Of a stretch of 37,580 bases of DNA, positions 15,101-24,977 are shown one piece after another. A program made the translations under genes and the position numbers. A model generated the notes under the pieces. That model was not told the origin of the DNA, ran no database searches, and saw only the letters and a list, made by a program, of their open reading frames with translations. The stretch's first letter is position 1. Every line of letters starts with the position of its first letter. Source of the DNA: Desulfovibrio sp. (GTDB lineage: Bacteria > Desulfobacterota > Desulfovibrionia > Desulfovibrionales > Desulfovibrionaceae); NCBI GenBank assembly GCA_031273845.1, contig JAISRC010000021.1, positions 1 to 37,580 on the forward strand. Direction: 5' to 3'.

Positions 15101-17422
15101 GGCTTGCTCATGGACGGCGAGGGCGTGCCCGACAGGAATACCGACGTCCGCTATACATTTTACGGCAACGGTCAGGCCGCCGCGTCGCGCAAGGGGATCG
15201 GTGATTTGACCCTCAAGGCCGAAGGCGCCGGCCTCAGCATGGGTATTGAGGTCAAAACTTCCAATCAGGGCAACGCGAGTTACTCAAGCAACGCCGGGCT
15301 TTATCTCAAGGCCGATCTACTGACGGTCGAAGCGGGCAGCGGCAAGGAAGCCGAGGCTCGGGGCATTTCCATGACCGGCGGTTTGGCCGGCTACAGCCGT
15401 GCCGGGTCAGGGGGGCACTGGGATTACGCGAGCGACCCTCCTGTGTGGGTGCATGACTATGACTATACGGACAGCCAGACGAATACAGGCTCTGCCTCAG
15501 CCTATATCATGGCCGGCGAAACGCGGGTGGAAGCCGAGGCCGCAGGGCGCGCCGCCGGCATCGACGTTCGTTCCGAGGGCGGCAAAATCGATCTGATGAC
15601 CGCCTACGAACAGAAAAATACTCCCGGACTGTTGGACATCAGGGCATCCGGCGGGACGGAGGCTGTGGGCATCGCGGCCTCAAGCTCAACCGGAACAGGG
15701 TATAGTGCAAATTCATACAGTCGTGCAGGCGTATATTATCAGGAAAGTTCCGAGACCCGTCAGGTGTATGGGTATACCCACGCCGTGATCGGAAGCAAAA
15801 CACTGAATATAGACGCGCAAAGCGCGGAAGGACGCGCCGCGGGCATCCTCGGCAGTTCCACGGGCGGGAGCACCGGACTGACAATCGCTTTAACGGGCGG
15901 AGAAACAATCGAAAAATTGACCGTCAGGACCGCCGGCAAAACGGAAGCTCTGGGCATCACAGCGGAAGCCGAAGGCAAGGAATACACAGATATCTATACA
16001 ATATCGCACTCCTTCGCCGATGGGTCCGGCCGGACGGAGGAGCGGTCCGACAGCGGAATTTTGAGCGCTTATGCGTCCGTCAGGGTTGAGGCGGGCAGTC
16101 TGAGCGTGGAGGCGCACTCCGACGGGCGCGCCTCCGGCATCAACGCCGCAGGTGACGCCGGCGATGCCCTGGTGGAAATCATGGCCGGAGAACTGGCAAT
16201 CGCGGTTTCCGGCGACGATGCCCGCGGCATTGCCGCGCAAAGCAGCGACAGGGAATATGTGCGGACGACAAGCCGTTACGTTGAGGAGAACGGGCGAACG
16301 CTTGAGGACAGCAGGTCTTCATCCAAAACATCATGCGCGGGTGCGGCGCGGATAACCGTGCAGACCGACTCCCTGAACATCGACGCAACGGGCGCGCGGC
16401 ATGCCGCCGGCATCGGCGCGGACGGCGCGGCCAGTTCCGTGGATATATACGCCGGCACCTATGACGGCGGCATGAGCGTCGTCATCACCTGCGCCCTTGC
16501 CGGGCCGGGGCAACTCCGGGGGATAGCCCTGGAAGCCCTGAACGGCGGGTATGTCGGCATACAGGCCGGGGACGGCAATGACACTGTAACCCTGACAGGG
16601 GATATGCTGGCGAAGGACGGCGGCAAAATCGTCGTGGACGCCGAGGCCGGCAACGACGGCATAACCTTGACCGGCGACATCAAGGCGGAAGGCGTCGGCA
16701 GTAATATTGTCGTAAACGCCGGGGCCGGCGACGACACGGTCAGCCTGAGCGGAGCGGTCGCCGTAGACGCCGGGTCAAGCTTCAGCCTGAGCGGCGGCGA
16801 AGGCAACGACCTGCTCATTCTCAACGCCCCCGATGCCGCGACCTTTGAGCAGTGGTACAGGGGATGGTTGGAGAGCGCCGACATAAAAAACATGGGGTTT
16901 GAGCAGGTTACGGTGCAGGGGGTGGACTTCGGCGCAGTGCCCTGGCTCACCGGGCTCTTCGCCGAAAGCGGCATCGCCGTCACCCTGCAGGGCGCGGCCG
17001 GCGCCGTGTATCTGGCGGATGCGGAGCACCTTGACCTGGGCGCCCTGGACTTCAGCCGGCCGAATGACACGCTCTACGTAAAGTTTGACGGGGACGACAG
17101 CCTGAGCGGCCTGACGGGCGGCATCAGCGCAAACAGCCTCGACGGGTTGGAAAATCTGGTTCTGGACCTGACCGACGGCGATGATCCGGATGCCGCTTTG
17201 GACAGTCTGGACGTGCTGCTCGGTTCCGTCGGCAACGGTGAAACAAAGATCTTCCTGCGGGCCGATGTTTCGGCGGTCAAGGAGATATTGGACGAAAACG
17301 TATGGAAGGCGAAGGGCGGCGAGACAGAAACTTTGGACGGCGTGACGTATCATGTTTATATCAACGATCAGGATGCGTCACAGCAACTGTTTGTGGCGCT
17401 GATCGGCAGCGGAGGCATATAG
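12176..17422 (+). CDS. giant secreted adhesin 1 (BapA-prefix-like N-terminus, RTX-like C-terminus)
   Basis: A 1748-residue surface protein. Residues 1 to about 110 form a BapA/retention-module-like prefix (FDREGDNLVITLENGRKVVL, LENFF), which in type I secreted adhesins holds the protein at the outer membrane. A proline-rich hinge follows (about 162-200). The centre is a long Gly/Ala/Asp/Val-rich beta-helix-like array. From about 1045 to 1431 repeats alternate GRAAGI and TEALGI-type half-units. At about 1461-1551, GNDTV, GDDTVSL and GGEGNDLL resemble calcium-binding RTX nonapeptides. The final 200 residues match those of adhesin 2 and may hold the secretion signal. There are almost no cysteines. 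The ATG at 12176, behind a G-rich ribosome binding site, is chosen because adhesin 2 begins identically (MSTQLIA). An open frame upstream runs through the promoter. No type I export genes are in the window. Confidence 0.82.
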   Translation: MSTQLIAVSADTDSVKIDLSSRLSFTFDIQTEVAAFDREGDNLVITLENGRKVVLENFFIVAGEGDDLPILVLRDGTEVASADFLLSMNPDMDVTASGRTPGSGGDEYADNAGDLVDGTDGLGKLGTDAWSSGTSMPDPILSPDNISFSLPGAWAGRDARPTAPPPPMPELPPTPPPPPPPVEPPVVPPPPPPLPPAEPVPYTRMRAALLGANGRDDPSVAVHPVNGRGERIDGSRIAGISGPANSAYEAVYDPASGTVLFTLKDPSAGARPAEEYTVILDDGSRFTVRVASSGSDKLQDVDWRDMQGVPVDNPSGITFAGDENVHLTGARITTPAGYESGTAPDGSANRELHVQWTDSSLTAADTSSSVDMTLGHSGGRGSFSIDNDGGKSGGVGHDVPVHLWANGGGEVDEYRKRTPELFEKTEYDAVLSAAVSAASKGADALWDEMSDRVLRELAARHPDRYASLRENAEQSYRNYNRSPESYNNAYDGWSVDDWLSDYVRRYAHGERQIGDIVTDAATRSAVENSITVTDGDLHVGNRADSYALSGDNAAVVSGTYAGAGGRVALEADTVSVTVSGAGFAGAGATATVSGVRSDDALRVDGEYAYDGKWSGANSKTEITAREDVDIRAEISGNTDAQSHAGIAYAGVAATEDGQVVIQAEGDVHIAVDDRSTGSASLSITGAYGIFAGYGFGARDHAAPEDLAGYAPHEYSSKLWKQYKHGRYGEQDWNNYDPVTGEYPWMGGGRQSLVSVEAEGDVEIAVNPGHDFADEAAAVKVAYGDADIKAGGDISASVKTAGTHLDDAAVAVLNQSEPGSIALQAGGDVKLNLEAGGGEGLSVVRIGSSGDGYNGHDVYGKMAESRTVSLAGENVSMEGSVGDGAGDNDIAGVSYENNFKGLKLANFIVKAEDTFGIEVVAHAGQGEAVADGIRVRGAEWEDTLHVGIDARKAVISAEVEGDGSSGKAAALSVQSSGLLMDGEGVPDRNTDVRYTFYGNGQAAASRKGIGDLTLKAEGAGLSMGIEVKTSNQGNASYSSNAGLYLKADLLTVEAGSGKEAEARGISMTGGLAGYSRAGSGGHWDYASDPPVWVHDYDYTDSQTNTGSASAYIMAGETRVEAEAAGRAAGIDVRSEGGKIDLMTAYEQKNTPGLLDIRASGGTEAVGIAASSSTGTGYSANSYSRAGVYYQESSETRQVYGYTHAVIGSKTLNIDAQSAEGRAAGILGSSTGGSTGLTIALTGGETIEKLTVRTAGKTEALGITAEAEGKEYTDIYTISHSFADGSGRTEERSDSGILSAYASVRVEAGSLSVEAHSDGRASGINAAGDAGDALVEIMAGELAIAVSGDDARGIAAQSSDREYVRTTSRYVEENGRTLEDSRSSSKTSCAGAARITVQTDSLNIDATGARHAAGIGADGAASSVDIYAGTYDGGMSVVITCALAGPGQLRGIALEALNGGYVGIQAGDGNDTVTLTGDMLAKDGGKIVVDAEAGNDGITLTGDIKAEGVGSNIVVNAGAGDDTVSLSGAVAVDAGSSFSLSGGEGNDLLILNAPDAATFEQWYRGWLESADIKNMGFEQVTVQGVDFGAVPWLTGLFAESGIAVTLQGAAGAVYLADAEHLDLGALDFSRPNDTLYVKFDGDDSLSGLTGGISANSLDGLENLVLDLTDGDDPDAALDSLDVLLGSVGNGETKIFLRADVSAVKEILDENVWKAKGGETETLDGVTYHVYINDQDASQQLFVALIGSGGI

Positions 17423-17430
17423 TGATATTC

Positions 17431-17463
17431 GACCCCGTATCAATTGCAAACTGATACGGGGTC
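17431..17463 (+). terminator. hairpin after adhesin 1
   Basis: Twelve-base perfect arms GACCCCGTATCA / TGATACGGGGTC with a nine-base loop start nine bases past the stop codon. The downstream sequence is only moderately T-rich (AACTTTA). From 17464 to 17677 I see no gene. Confidence 0.65.
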
Positions 17464-17677
17464 AACTTTATCCTGTCGGGAGAGGCCGAAAGGAGTGACA
17501 GTGCCGGCACGATCAGCGCGGCGGCCCGGGATGGCACGGCAAAAAACGAGGTGGGTTCCGCAACCCATAATACCGTTTTCTATTTCTGATGCAACATAAC
17601 GACTTATTTATACCTAGTATTACAATGGGTTATTTGCTCGGATTACGACGGCAGCCGGTGGAAACGGTATAATTCCC

Positions 17678-17734
17678 CACGCTTCTTGTCTTGTCATTCT
17701 GAACGTAGTGAAGAATCCATCTTTTTGATTTTTT
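17678..17734. repeat. dispersed repeat G, truncated copy
   Basis: It contains CCACGCTTCTTGTCTTGTCA and TTCTGA..GTGAAGAATCC, as at the start of the 28945-29152 copy. It is cut off where element A begins at TA 17735-17736. Confidence 0.6.
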
Positions 17735-17736
17735 TA

Positions 17737-17965
17737 GAGCATTTCAAAGTTGAGAATACCCTGAAAGGCATGGATTGCCGCACGGCTTCGCCGCTCGCAA
17801 TGACAACCCTCTGTGCAATGGCAACTCGCCGGCATTCATGACAACTTTCTGTCATTCCGGGGGCCGCTTGCGGCCTGTGGGAATCTATGCCTTTTGCCTT
17901 CAAAATTTTCCCCGCGTTTCTCTGCTCCTGTGCGGCCATAGAGCATTTTCAACGTTGAAATGTTT
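17737..17965. mobile_element. 229-base TA-flanked MITE A
   Basis: It begins GAGCATTTCAAAGTTGAGAA and ends GAGCATTTTCAACGTTGAAA plus TGTTT. The ends are inverted repeats of about 25 bases, flanked by TA (17735-17736, 17966-17967). Inside are GGATTGCCGC..GGCTTCGCC, GCAATGACAACC and TCATGACAACTTTCTGTCAT. It is nearly identical to the reverse of 31946-32173, and its left part to 37340-37462. It has no coding capacity. Confidence 0.8.
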
Positions 17966-17967
17966 TA

Positions 17968-18097
17968 GAGCATTTTGCAAATGGAATTGCATAATGCTCC
18001 GGCGGCGGGTATCCGCCGCCCGCCCCGCAGGCGTTGGCGAAACTTGTTTTCGCCGTTAAGCGCCGAAGGGAGCGTTTCAAAATCAAATTGCCTTAAG
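17968..18097. repeat. short TA palindrome plus dispersed repeat F, copy 4 (reverse)
   Basis: GAGCATTTTGC..GCATAATGCTC (17968-17999) abuts repeat F in reverse: GGCGAAACTTG, CGCCGTTAAGCGCCG, GAGCGTTTCAAAATCAAATT and GCCTTAAG. The F site is uninterrupted, like the copy at 5091. Confidence 0.65.
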
Positions 18098-18292
18098 ATA
18101 GATTCTTCACTGCGCTCCGCTGAGTCTGCCCTGAGGGCGTCTGAAGGGTTCAGAATGACGATGCTGCAACAGTTGCAAGCTTTTCTGCCGAGCCTCGGAA
18201 CGACAGGGCGCGGCGTATTCCGGAATACGTGCCGAAATCCGGTGCCCTCCCCAAAAAAATACGAAAAAAAAGAACAAAAAGAGAAAACCTGC
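18098..18292. other. intergenic repeat debris upstream of the adhesin 2 promoter
   Basis: It contains a GATTCTTCACTG...CAGAATGAC segment of the repeat G type (about 18099-18160), a CCTCGGAACGACAGGGCG segment also found at 29124, and an A-rich tract (18252-18287) that likely belongs to the promoter below. No gene is seen. Confidence 0.5.
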
Positions 18293-18322
18293 TTGACAGG
18301 ACGGTCAGCGCCGGGGTAATAT
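18293..18322 (+). promoter_or_regulatory. adhesin 2 promoter
   Basis: A near-consensus TTGACA (18293-18298), 18 bases, TAATAT (18317-18322), with an A-rich upstream tract. It shares the TTGACAGGA core and the preceding AAAAAAATA.GAAAAAAAA with the adhesin 1 promoter. Here the ATG is about 650 bases downstream instead of about 95. Confidence 0.65.
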
Positions 18323-18592
18323 TTTATCGTTTGCAGGTTTTTTGTAACGGACGCTGCTGATATAGACGGCGCTGTTGCGGAGTGGAGGGAACTTGCACCG
18401 GGGGAGTAGTTGCGCAGCCTTGCGGCGGGATGCCGGCCGCGCAATTATTGTAGCGTATCTGCCGTTCAATGCCTTCCTCCCCCATGTCGGTTCTGTAGAT
18501 TTTGCCGAAAAATTTCCTGCCTTAACAAAAAACATAGGCCGAACTAAAAATTTTCGCTCGCAAAAAATAGTAAGGGATTATCGGGAATAACA

Positions 18593-18877
<285 letters not shown>

Positions 18878-18976
18878 AGGACCGATATTTTTGCAAATCT
18901 TTTGCACGGTCAGGATCACGCCGGGTTTCGGGGCAAGAGGCGTCATCTGCTGCCGTCAAACATCAGGGGGGAATAA

Positions 18977-21900
18977 ATGTCCACGCAACTGATCGCGGCG
19001 TCCGGCGACGCCGGCACTGTTCTGGTTGATCTCGCAAGCCGTCTGCGCTTTACCTTCGACATCCAGTCCGAGGTTGCCGCCTTCGACCGCGAGGGCGACA
19101 ATCTGGTCATTACTCTGGAAAACGGCCGGAAGGTCGTCCTTGAGAATTTCTTTATTGTGGCCAAGGAAGGAGATGATCTCCCCATCCTGGTGCTTCAGGA
19201 CGGCACCGAGGTGGCTTCGGCCGACTTCCTGCTCTCCATGAACCCGGACTTGGACGTCACCGCCTCCGGGCAGACGCCGGGCAGCGGCGGCGACGATTAC
19301 GCCGACAACGCCGGCGACCTTGTGGACGGGACGGACGGCATGGGCAAGCTCGGAACAGACTCCTGGTCTTCGGGCTCGTCAATGCCGGATCCGATACTGG
19401 CGCCCGACTATGTTTCGCTTTCAGCGCCGGGCGCATGGGCCGGCACGGAGGAAAGACCGACTGTTCTGCCGCCGCTGACGCCGGAACAGCCGCCGACGCC
19501 CCCGCCGCCCCCGGCTGAACCTCCTGTAGTGCCTCCTCCGCCGCCTCCGGCTGAACCTCCTGTGGTGCCTCCTCCTCCTCCTCCTCCGCCGCCGGCGGCG
19601 GAACCGGAGCCTTATACCGGGGTACGGGCTGCCCTGCTCGGGGCAGACAGCATTGATGATCCGGTGGTTGCCGTGCATCCGGTGGACGCGCAAGGCGAAC
19701 GGATTGCCGGTTCCCGCGTTGCGGCCGTTCGCGGGCCGGAAAACAGCGCCTATGAGGCTGTTTACGATCAGGAAAGCGGCACTGTGCTGTTCACTCTGAA
19801 AGACCCTTCGGGTGGAGCCCGGCCTGCGGAAGAATACACCGTCATACTGGACGACGGCAGCCGTTTCACGGTGCATGTCGCTTCGTCGGGGAGTGACAAG
19901 CTGCAGGACGTGGACTGGCGCGATGCGCAGGGCATCCCTGTGGACAACCCTTCCGGCATAACCTTTGCCGGGGATGAGAATTTGCATCTGAAGGGCGCGG
20001 ACATCGCCACGCCTGACGGTTACGGGGGCGATACCGCCCCGGATGACAGCGCCAACAGGGAACTGCATGTGCAGTGGACGGATTCGTCGCTGTCGGCAGA
20101 CGGCGTGTCGTCCTCGGTGGATATGACCCTTGGTCACGGCGGCGGCCGCGGTTCCTTCGGCATCGACAATGACGGCGGCAAAAGCGGCGAGGTAAGCCAC
20201 GATGTGCCGGCGCACGCATGGACGGGTCCGGATTACAATTACCACAGGGACGAAGTTCCGAAACTGTTCGAGAAAACAGAGTACGACGCCGCCCTGAGCG
20301 CGACCGTGTCCGCCGCGACGAAGGGCGCGGACGCTTTCTGGGCCGAGATGTCGGGTCAAGTGTTGGAGAAATTGGAGGAACAGTATCCGGATCGTTATGC
20401 CTATCTTCTGAATAACGCAAAATCCAATTACGATTACTATACGAACTTGGACCCTGAGTATAATACTGAATACATCGGCTGGAGCGTGGACGACTGGTTG
20501 CGCTACCAACTGCGCGAAGAAGCACAGTTGGACCCGGAGATCGGTGATGTCATCACCGGCGTAGCGACCGAATTTGCCGCCGAAAACAGCATCAATATCA
20601 CGGACGGCGACCTGCATGTCGGCAACAGAGCGGATTCTTACGCGCTTTCCGACGACAAAGCCGCCGTTGTCTCCGGGACCTACGCCGGCGAGGGCGGCCG
20701 GGTTGTTCTGGAGGCGGACAATATCTCGGTCACTGCTTCCGGCGCGGGTTTTGCCGAGGCCGGGGCCACGGCGACCGTCAGCGGCGTACGCAGCGACGAT
20801 GCGCTGCGGGTGGACGGTGAGCATTCATACTATGGAAAATGGAACGGGGTGAACTCCACAACGGAAATCACGGCCCGGGAGGATGTCGATATCCGCGCGG
20901 AAATCATCGGGAATACCGATGCACAGAGCCACGTGGGCATCGCCTATGCAGGGGTCGCGGCCACGGAAGACGGTCAGGTCGACATAAAGGCCGGCGGGGA
21001 CGTTCATATTGCCGTTGACGACCAAAGCGCCGGCAACGCCTCTCTTTCGATCAAGGGCGCTTACGGCATCTTTTCCGGTTACGGCTTCGGAGCGCGTGAC
21101 CAGGCCGCGGCGGAGGATTTTCCTAGCGAATACGGCTATAGCGACCAACTTCATGAGTACAGTACCAAGCTGTGGAAGCAGTACAAGTCCGGCAAGTACG
21201 GCGAACAAGACTGGGACAATTATAATGAGGAAACCGGCGAGTATCCGTGGCTGGGCGGAGGCCGGCAGAGCCTCGTTTCGGTTGAAGCCGAAGGCAATGT
21301 GGATATTGCCGTAAATCTTGGGCATGACTTCGCCGGCGAGTCCGCCGCGGTCAAGGTCGCCTACGGCGATGCGGACATCAAAGCGGGCGGGGACGTCAGC
21401 GCTTCGGTAAAGGCGACCGGGACGCATCTGGGCGACGAAGCCGTTTCCGTGCTGAATCACAGCGACTTCGGAAATATTTCATTGCGGGCCGAAGGCGATG
21501 TGAAGCTGAACCTCGAAGCCGGCGACGGCGCCGGTTTGTCCGTAGTGCGCTTCGAGAGCACCGACGAAGGCTATGTGTATGATTCTTATGACAGGATGGC
21601 CGAGAGCCGGACAGTTTCTCTTGCAGGAGAAAACGTAACCCTGGAAGGCAGGGTCGGCAACGGCGCGGATGTCAACAGCATCGCCGGCGTTTCTTATGAA
21701 AACAATTTCAAGGGATTGAAGCTTGCGAACTTCATCGTCAAGGCGGAAGACACCTTCAGCCTTGAGGTGGCGGCGCTTGCGGGACAGGGCGAAGCCGTGG
21801 CCGACGGCATACGGGTGCAGGGCGCCACATGGGAAGACACCTTTCATGTGGGTATAGATGCCGATAAGGCTGTTATCGGCGCCGAGATCGAAGGTGACGG

Positions 21901-24787
21901 GAGTTCCGGCAAAGCAGCGGCCCTTTCCGTGCAAAACGGAGCCTTGCTTATGGACGGCGAGGGAACATCCGGCATGGATTCTCTGAATGATGCCCGCGGG
22001 GCATTTCGTGAGTATGAGCAGCAGGAAGACGAGTCGTCGCGCAAGGGGATCGGCGATTTGACACTTAAGGCCGAAGGCGCCGGCCTCAGCATGGGCGTCG
22101 AGGTTAAAAATTCCGATCAGAGCAGAGAGTATTATCAGAGCACTGCCGAGCTTTATCTCAAGACCGATCAACTGACCGTCGAAGCGGGCAGCGGCAAGGA
22201 GGCCGAAGCGCGGGGCATTTCCGTGACCGCCGGTATGGCCGGCTACAGCTATACCGGGTCCGATTCGGATAGCCGATATGAGAACATCAATGGGAGTTGG
22301 CAGTGGGTGGGAGGTCCATCCTATGAATATACGGAAAGCCAAACGGAGGCAGGCTATTCCTCAGCCTATGTCATGGCCCGTGAAACGCGGGTGAAAGCCG
22401 AGGCCGAGGGCCGCGCTGCCGGCATCGACGTCCGCTCCGAGGGCGGTGAAGCTCACCTGTTTACCGCCTACGAGGGGGAGAATACCCCGGAACTGTTGGA
22501 CATCAATGCATCCGGAAGGTCGGAGGCAGTGGGCATAGCGGCCTCCAGCTCATCCGGGACACACCTTAACCAAGATTCCCGCAAATACGAGGACGGGCGT
22601 TATGAGAGACAGTCATCCACCGAGCCGGCGGAGGACGGACATGCCGAGGTCACAATCGGGAGCAAAACGCTGAATGTAAACGCGCAAAGCGCGGAAGGAC
22701 GCGCTACCGGCATCAGCGGCAGTTCCACGGGTGGAGAGACCAACCTGACTATCGGCTTCATGGGTGAGGAAACAATTGAAAAATTGACCGTCAGGGCCTC
22801 CGGCAAAACGGAAGCCGCAGGCATCACGGCTGAGAGCGCCACTGAGAATGTAACATATGAAGATTCCTACTATGACCGTGATGAAGAGGGGAATGAAACG
22901 TGGCAGAGTGAAGAGTACACCTATAAATCTTACCCCAGAGCGAATGTTGTCGTGCGGGCCGACAGTCTGGATATAGAAACGGACTCTGAAGGACGCGCCG
23001 TCGGCATTGAATCCCGATCCGTCGGCGGCGAAGCCGAAATGGATGTTTCGGCCAAGGAACTGACTGTCACCGCATCCGGCAACGAGGAAGCTCTGGGTAT
23101 CTCGGCGGTCGGTACGACTGCCGACGGACTCATACACGGGAGCAGCAGCAATAGCCGCTCCTCGGACGAATCATGGTCGGAAGATATGTACATGAGTTCC
23201 GCGCAATCTTATCCGGTCGATGCCCGCTCCCATGTTGAAGCCGAAGACCTGGATATAATCGCGTCTTCGTCCGCCGGACGCGCTGCCGGCGTCAAGGCCG
23301 GAGCTGAGGGGAAAGGCTCGGGCGCATACATGCAGTCCGCAGTAGAGATTCATGCCGGGGATATGTCCGTCAGTGCCTCCGGGAAGACGGAAGCCGCGGG
23401 CATCACGGCGGAAGCCGCGGGCAAGGAGTACACATATCAATATACAAGCTCCGAGTCTCGCTCTGACGGGTACAGCCGGATGGAGGAGGGCACATACACC
23501 GAGTTCTCGGATGCCTATGCGTCCGTCACGGTTGAGGCCGACAGTCTGAGTATAGGGGCGGCCTCCGATGAGCGCGCCGCCGGCATCAACGCCAAAGGCG
23601 ATGCCGGCTATGCCCATGTGGATGTTACGGCCGGAAAACTGGAAATCACGGTTTCCGGCGACGATGCCTACGGCATTGCCGCGCAAAGCATCGACAGGGA
23701 GTATGTGCAGACATCAAGCCATTACGTTGAGGGGAACGGTCAACCGGTTGAGGGCAGCAACTACAGCGATTCATCCAATGAATCGCGCGAAGGCACTGCA
23801 CAGATAACCGTGCGGACGGACTCCCTGAACATCAGCGCAACGGGCGCGCGGCATGCCGCGGGCATCAGCGCGGACGGCGCGTACAGTTCCGTGGATGTAT
23901 TCGCCGGCACCGATGCCGGCATGAGCGTCCTCATCGCCTGCTCCCTTGCCGGGCCGGAGCAACTCCGGGGGATTGCCCTGGAAGCCCTGAACGGCGGGCA
24001 TGTCGGCATACAGGGCGGAGCCGGCAATGACACTGTAACCCTGAGCGGCGATATTCTGGCGAAAGACGGCGGCAAGATCATCGTGGACACCGCGGCCGGC
24101 GACGACACGGTCAGCCTGAACGGAGCAGTCGTTGCGGACGCCGGCACCTTCAGCCTGAGCGGCGGCGAAGGCAACGACCTGCTCATTCTCAACGCCCCTG
24201 ATGCAGCAACCTTCGAGGCCTGGTACAAGGGATGGTTTGAAAGCGCCGACATTGAAAGCATGGGATTTGAACAGGTAACGGTACAGGGAGTGGACCTCGG
24301 CGCAGTGCCCTGGCTCACCGAACTGTTCGCCGAAAGCGGCATCACCGTTACCCTGCAGGATGAGGACAGCACCGTCTACCTGACGGATGCGGAGCACCTT
24401 GACTTGGGTTCCCTTGATTTCAGCCACGAGAACGACACACTCTTCGTGAAGTTTGACGGGGACGACAGCCTGAGCAGCCTGACGAGCGGCATCGACACGA
24501 ACAGTCTCGACGGGCTGGAAAATCTGGTTCTGGACCTGACCGCCGGCGAGAACCTTGATGCGGCATTGAACGGTCTGGGAGATCTGTTTGATTCCGCAGG
24601 CGACGATACAAAGATTTTCCTGCGGGCCGAAGCATCGGCGGCCGAGGAGGTATTGAGCAACGGCGGATGGGCGGAAAAAAGCGGGGCAACGGAGGTCCTG
24701 GACGGCGTTACCTATCAGGTTTACACCAACGAACAGGATGACTCACAGCAACTGTTTGTGGCGCTGATCGGCAGCGGAGGCATATAA
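18977..24787 (+). CDS. giant secreted adhesin 2, paralogue of adhesin 1
   Basis: A 1936-residue protein with the same order as adhesin 1. It has a BapA-prefix-like N-terminus (1 to about 110), a proline hinge (about 157-211, longer through a duplicated 36-base unit), a long beta-rich body, alternating GRA(A/T/V)GI and EA(A/L)GI half-repeats (about 1058-1644), RTX-like GNDTVTL and GGEGNDLL (about 1678-1741) and a matching C-terminus ending LFVALIGSGGI. It is 188 residues longer, largely because of extra repeat units (for example those containing ENVTYEDSYYDRDEEG and SVGGEAEMDVSAKELTVTAS). AGGGGGGAATAA precedes the ATG. Long patches are near-identical in DNA to adhesin 1 and others diverge, which points to recombination between the two. 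Expression may be modulated by the (TC)19 tract in its leader. Confidence 0.82.
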   Translation: MSTQLIAASGDAGTVLVDLASRLRFTFDIQSEVAAFDREGDNLVITLENGRKVVLENFFIVAKEGDDLPILVLQDGTEVASADFLLSMNPDLDVTASGQTPGSGGDDYADNAGDLVDGTDGMGKLGTDSWSSGSSMPDPILAPDYVSLSAPGAWAGTEERPTVLPPLTPEQPPTPPPPPAEPPVVPPPPPPAEPPVVPPPPPPPPPAAEPEPYTGVRAALLGADSIDDPVVAVHPVDAQGERIAGSRVAAVRGPENSAYEAVYDQESGTVLFTLKDPSGGARPAEEYTVILDDGSRFTVHVASSGSDKLQDVDWRDAQGIPVDNPSGITFAGDENLHLKGADIATPDGYGGDTAPDDSANRELHVQWTDSSLSADGVSSSVDMTLGHGGGRGSFGIDNDGGKSGEVSHDVPAHAWTGPDYNYHRDEVPKLFEKTEYDAALSATVSAATKGADAFWAEMSGQVLEKLEEQYPDRYAYLLNNAKSNYDYYTNLDPEYNTEYIGWSVDDWLRYQLREEAQLDPEIGDVITGVATEFAAENSINITDGDLHVGNRADSYALSDDKAAVVSGTYAGEGGRVVLEADNISVTASGAGFAEAGATATVSGVRSDDALRVDGEHSYYGKWNGVNSTTEITAREDVDIRAEIIGNTDAQSHVGIAYAGVAATEDGQVDIKAGGDVHIAVDDQSAGNASLSIKGAYGIFSGYGFGARDQAAAEDFPSEYGYSDQLHEYSTKLWKQYKSGKYGEQDWDNYNEETGEYPWLGGGRQSLVSVEAEGNVDIAVNLGHDFAGESAAVKVAYGDADIKAGGDVSASVKATGTHLGDEAVSVLNHSDFGNISLRAEGDVKLNLEAGDGAGLSVVRFESTDEGYVYDSYDRMAESRTVSLAGENVTLEGRVGNGADVNSIAGVSYENNFKGLKLANFIVKAEDTFSLEVAALAGQGEAVADGIRVQGATWEDTFHVGIDADKAVIGAEIEGDGSSGKAAALSVQNGALLMDGEGTSGMDSLNDARGAFREYEQQEDESSRKGIGDLTLKAEGAGLSMGVEVKNSDQSREYYQSTAELYLKTDQLTVEAGSGKEAEARGISVTAGMAGYSYTGSDSDSRYENINGSWQWVGGPSYEYTESQTEAGYSSAYVMARETRVKAEAEGRAAGIDVRSEGGEAHLFTAYEGENTPELLDINASGRSEAVGIAASSSSGTHLNQDSRKYEDGRYERQSSTEPAEDGHAEVTIGSKTLNVNAQSAEGRATGISGSSTGGETNLTIGFMGEETIEKLTVRASGKTEAAGITAESATENVTYEDSYYDRDEEGNETWQSEEYTYKSYPRANVVVRADSLDIETDSEGRAVGIESRSVGGEAEMDVSAKELTVTASGNEEALGISAVGTTADGLIHGSSSNSRSSDESWSEDMYMSSAQSYPVDARSHVEAEDLDIIASSSAGRAAGVKAGAEGKGSGAYMQSAVEIHAGDMSVSASGKTEAAGITAEAAGKEYTYQYTSSESRSDGYSRMEEGTYTEFSDAYASVTVEADSLSIGAASDERAAGINAKGDAGYAHVDVTAGKLEITVSGDDAYGIAAQSIDREYVQTSSHYVEGNGQPVEGSNYSDSSNESREGTAQITVRTDSLNISATGARHAAGISADGAYSSVDVFAGTDAGMSVLIACSLAGPEQLRGIALEALNGGHVGIQGGAGNDTVTLSGDILAKDGGKIIVDTAAGDDTVSLNGAVVADAGTFSLSGGEGNDLLILNAPDAATFEAWYKGWFESADIESMGFEQVTVQGVDLGAVPWLTELFAESGITVTLQDEDSTVYLTDAEHLDLGSLDFSHENDTLFVKFDGDDSLSSLTSGIDTNSLDGLENLVLDLTAGENLDAALNGLGDLFDSAGDDTKIFLRAEASAAEEVLSNGGWAEKSGATEVLDGVTYQVYTNEQDDSQQLFVALIGSGGI
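19514..19585. repeat. 36-base tandem duplication in the proline hinge
   Basis: Two consecutive 36-base units (19514-19549, 19550-19585) encode AEPPVVPPPPPP twice. Adhesin 1 has only one comparable unit. Hinge length is therefore likely variable between strains. Confidence 0.8.
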
Positions 24788-24795
24788 GCCGGACA

Positions 24796-24820
24796 GGCGG
24801 GCGGAGTTATCCCGCCCGCC
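24796..24820 (+). terminator. hairpin after adhesin 2
   Basis: The nine-base arms GGCGGGCGG / CCGCCCGCC have a seven-base loop and begin eight bases past the stop. No T-run follows, so terminator function is inferred from position. Confidence 0.55.
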
Positions 24821-24977
24821 GCTCCGCTGAGCCTGCCCTGAGGGTCTTCCGAAGGGTTCAGAATGACCGGACAGGAAGCGCGACGGATGTCAGGTTGAGC
24901 CCCGGAACGACACGCGTGTTGTATTCCGGCTTGCCTTCACCGAGCCTTACAGATATATGCACTGAAAAGTGAGCTTT
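24821..24977. repeat. repeat G-type debris
   Basis: It contains GCTGAGCCTGCCCTGAGGGT, CCGAAGGGTTCAGAATGACC and CCCCGGAACGACACGCG, as at 18120-18200 and 28980-29140. No gene was found between adhesin 2 and the DegT cluster. Confidence 0.5.

Noticed and set aside
15310-16470. CRISPR-like array in the adhesin repeats
   Set aside because: The repeats are protein-coding, of variable length and without identical DNA units plus spacers.
17470-17589. Possible short coding remnant after adhesin 1 ending TVFYF
   Set aside because: No start, no ribosome binding site and no recognisable family; too short to support.
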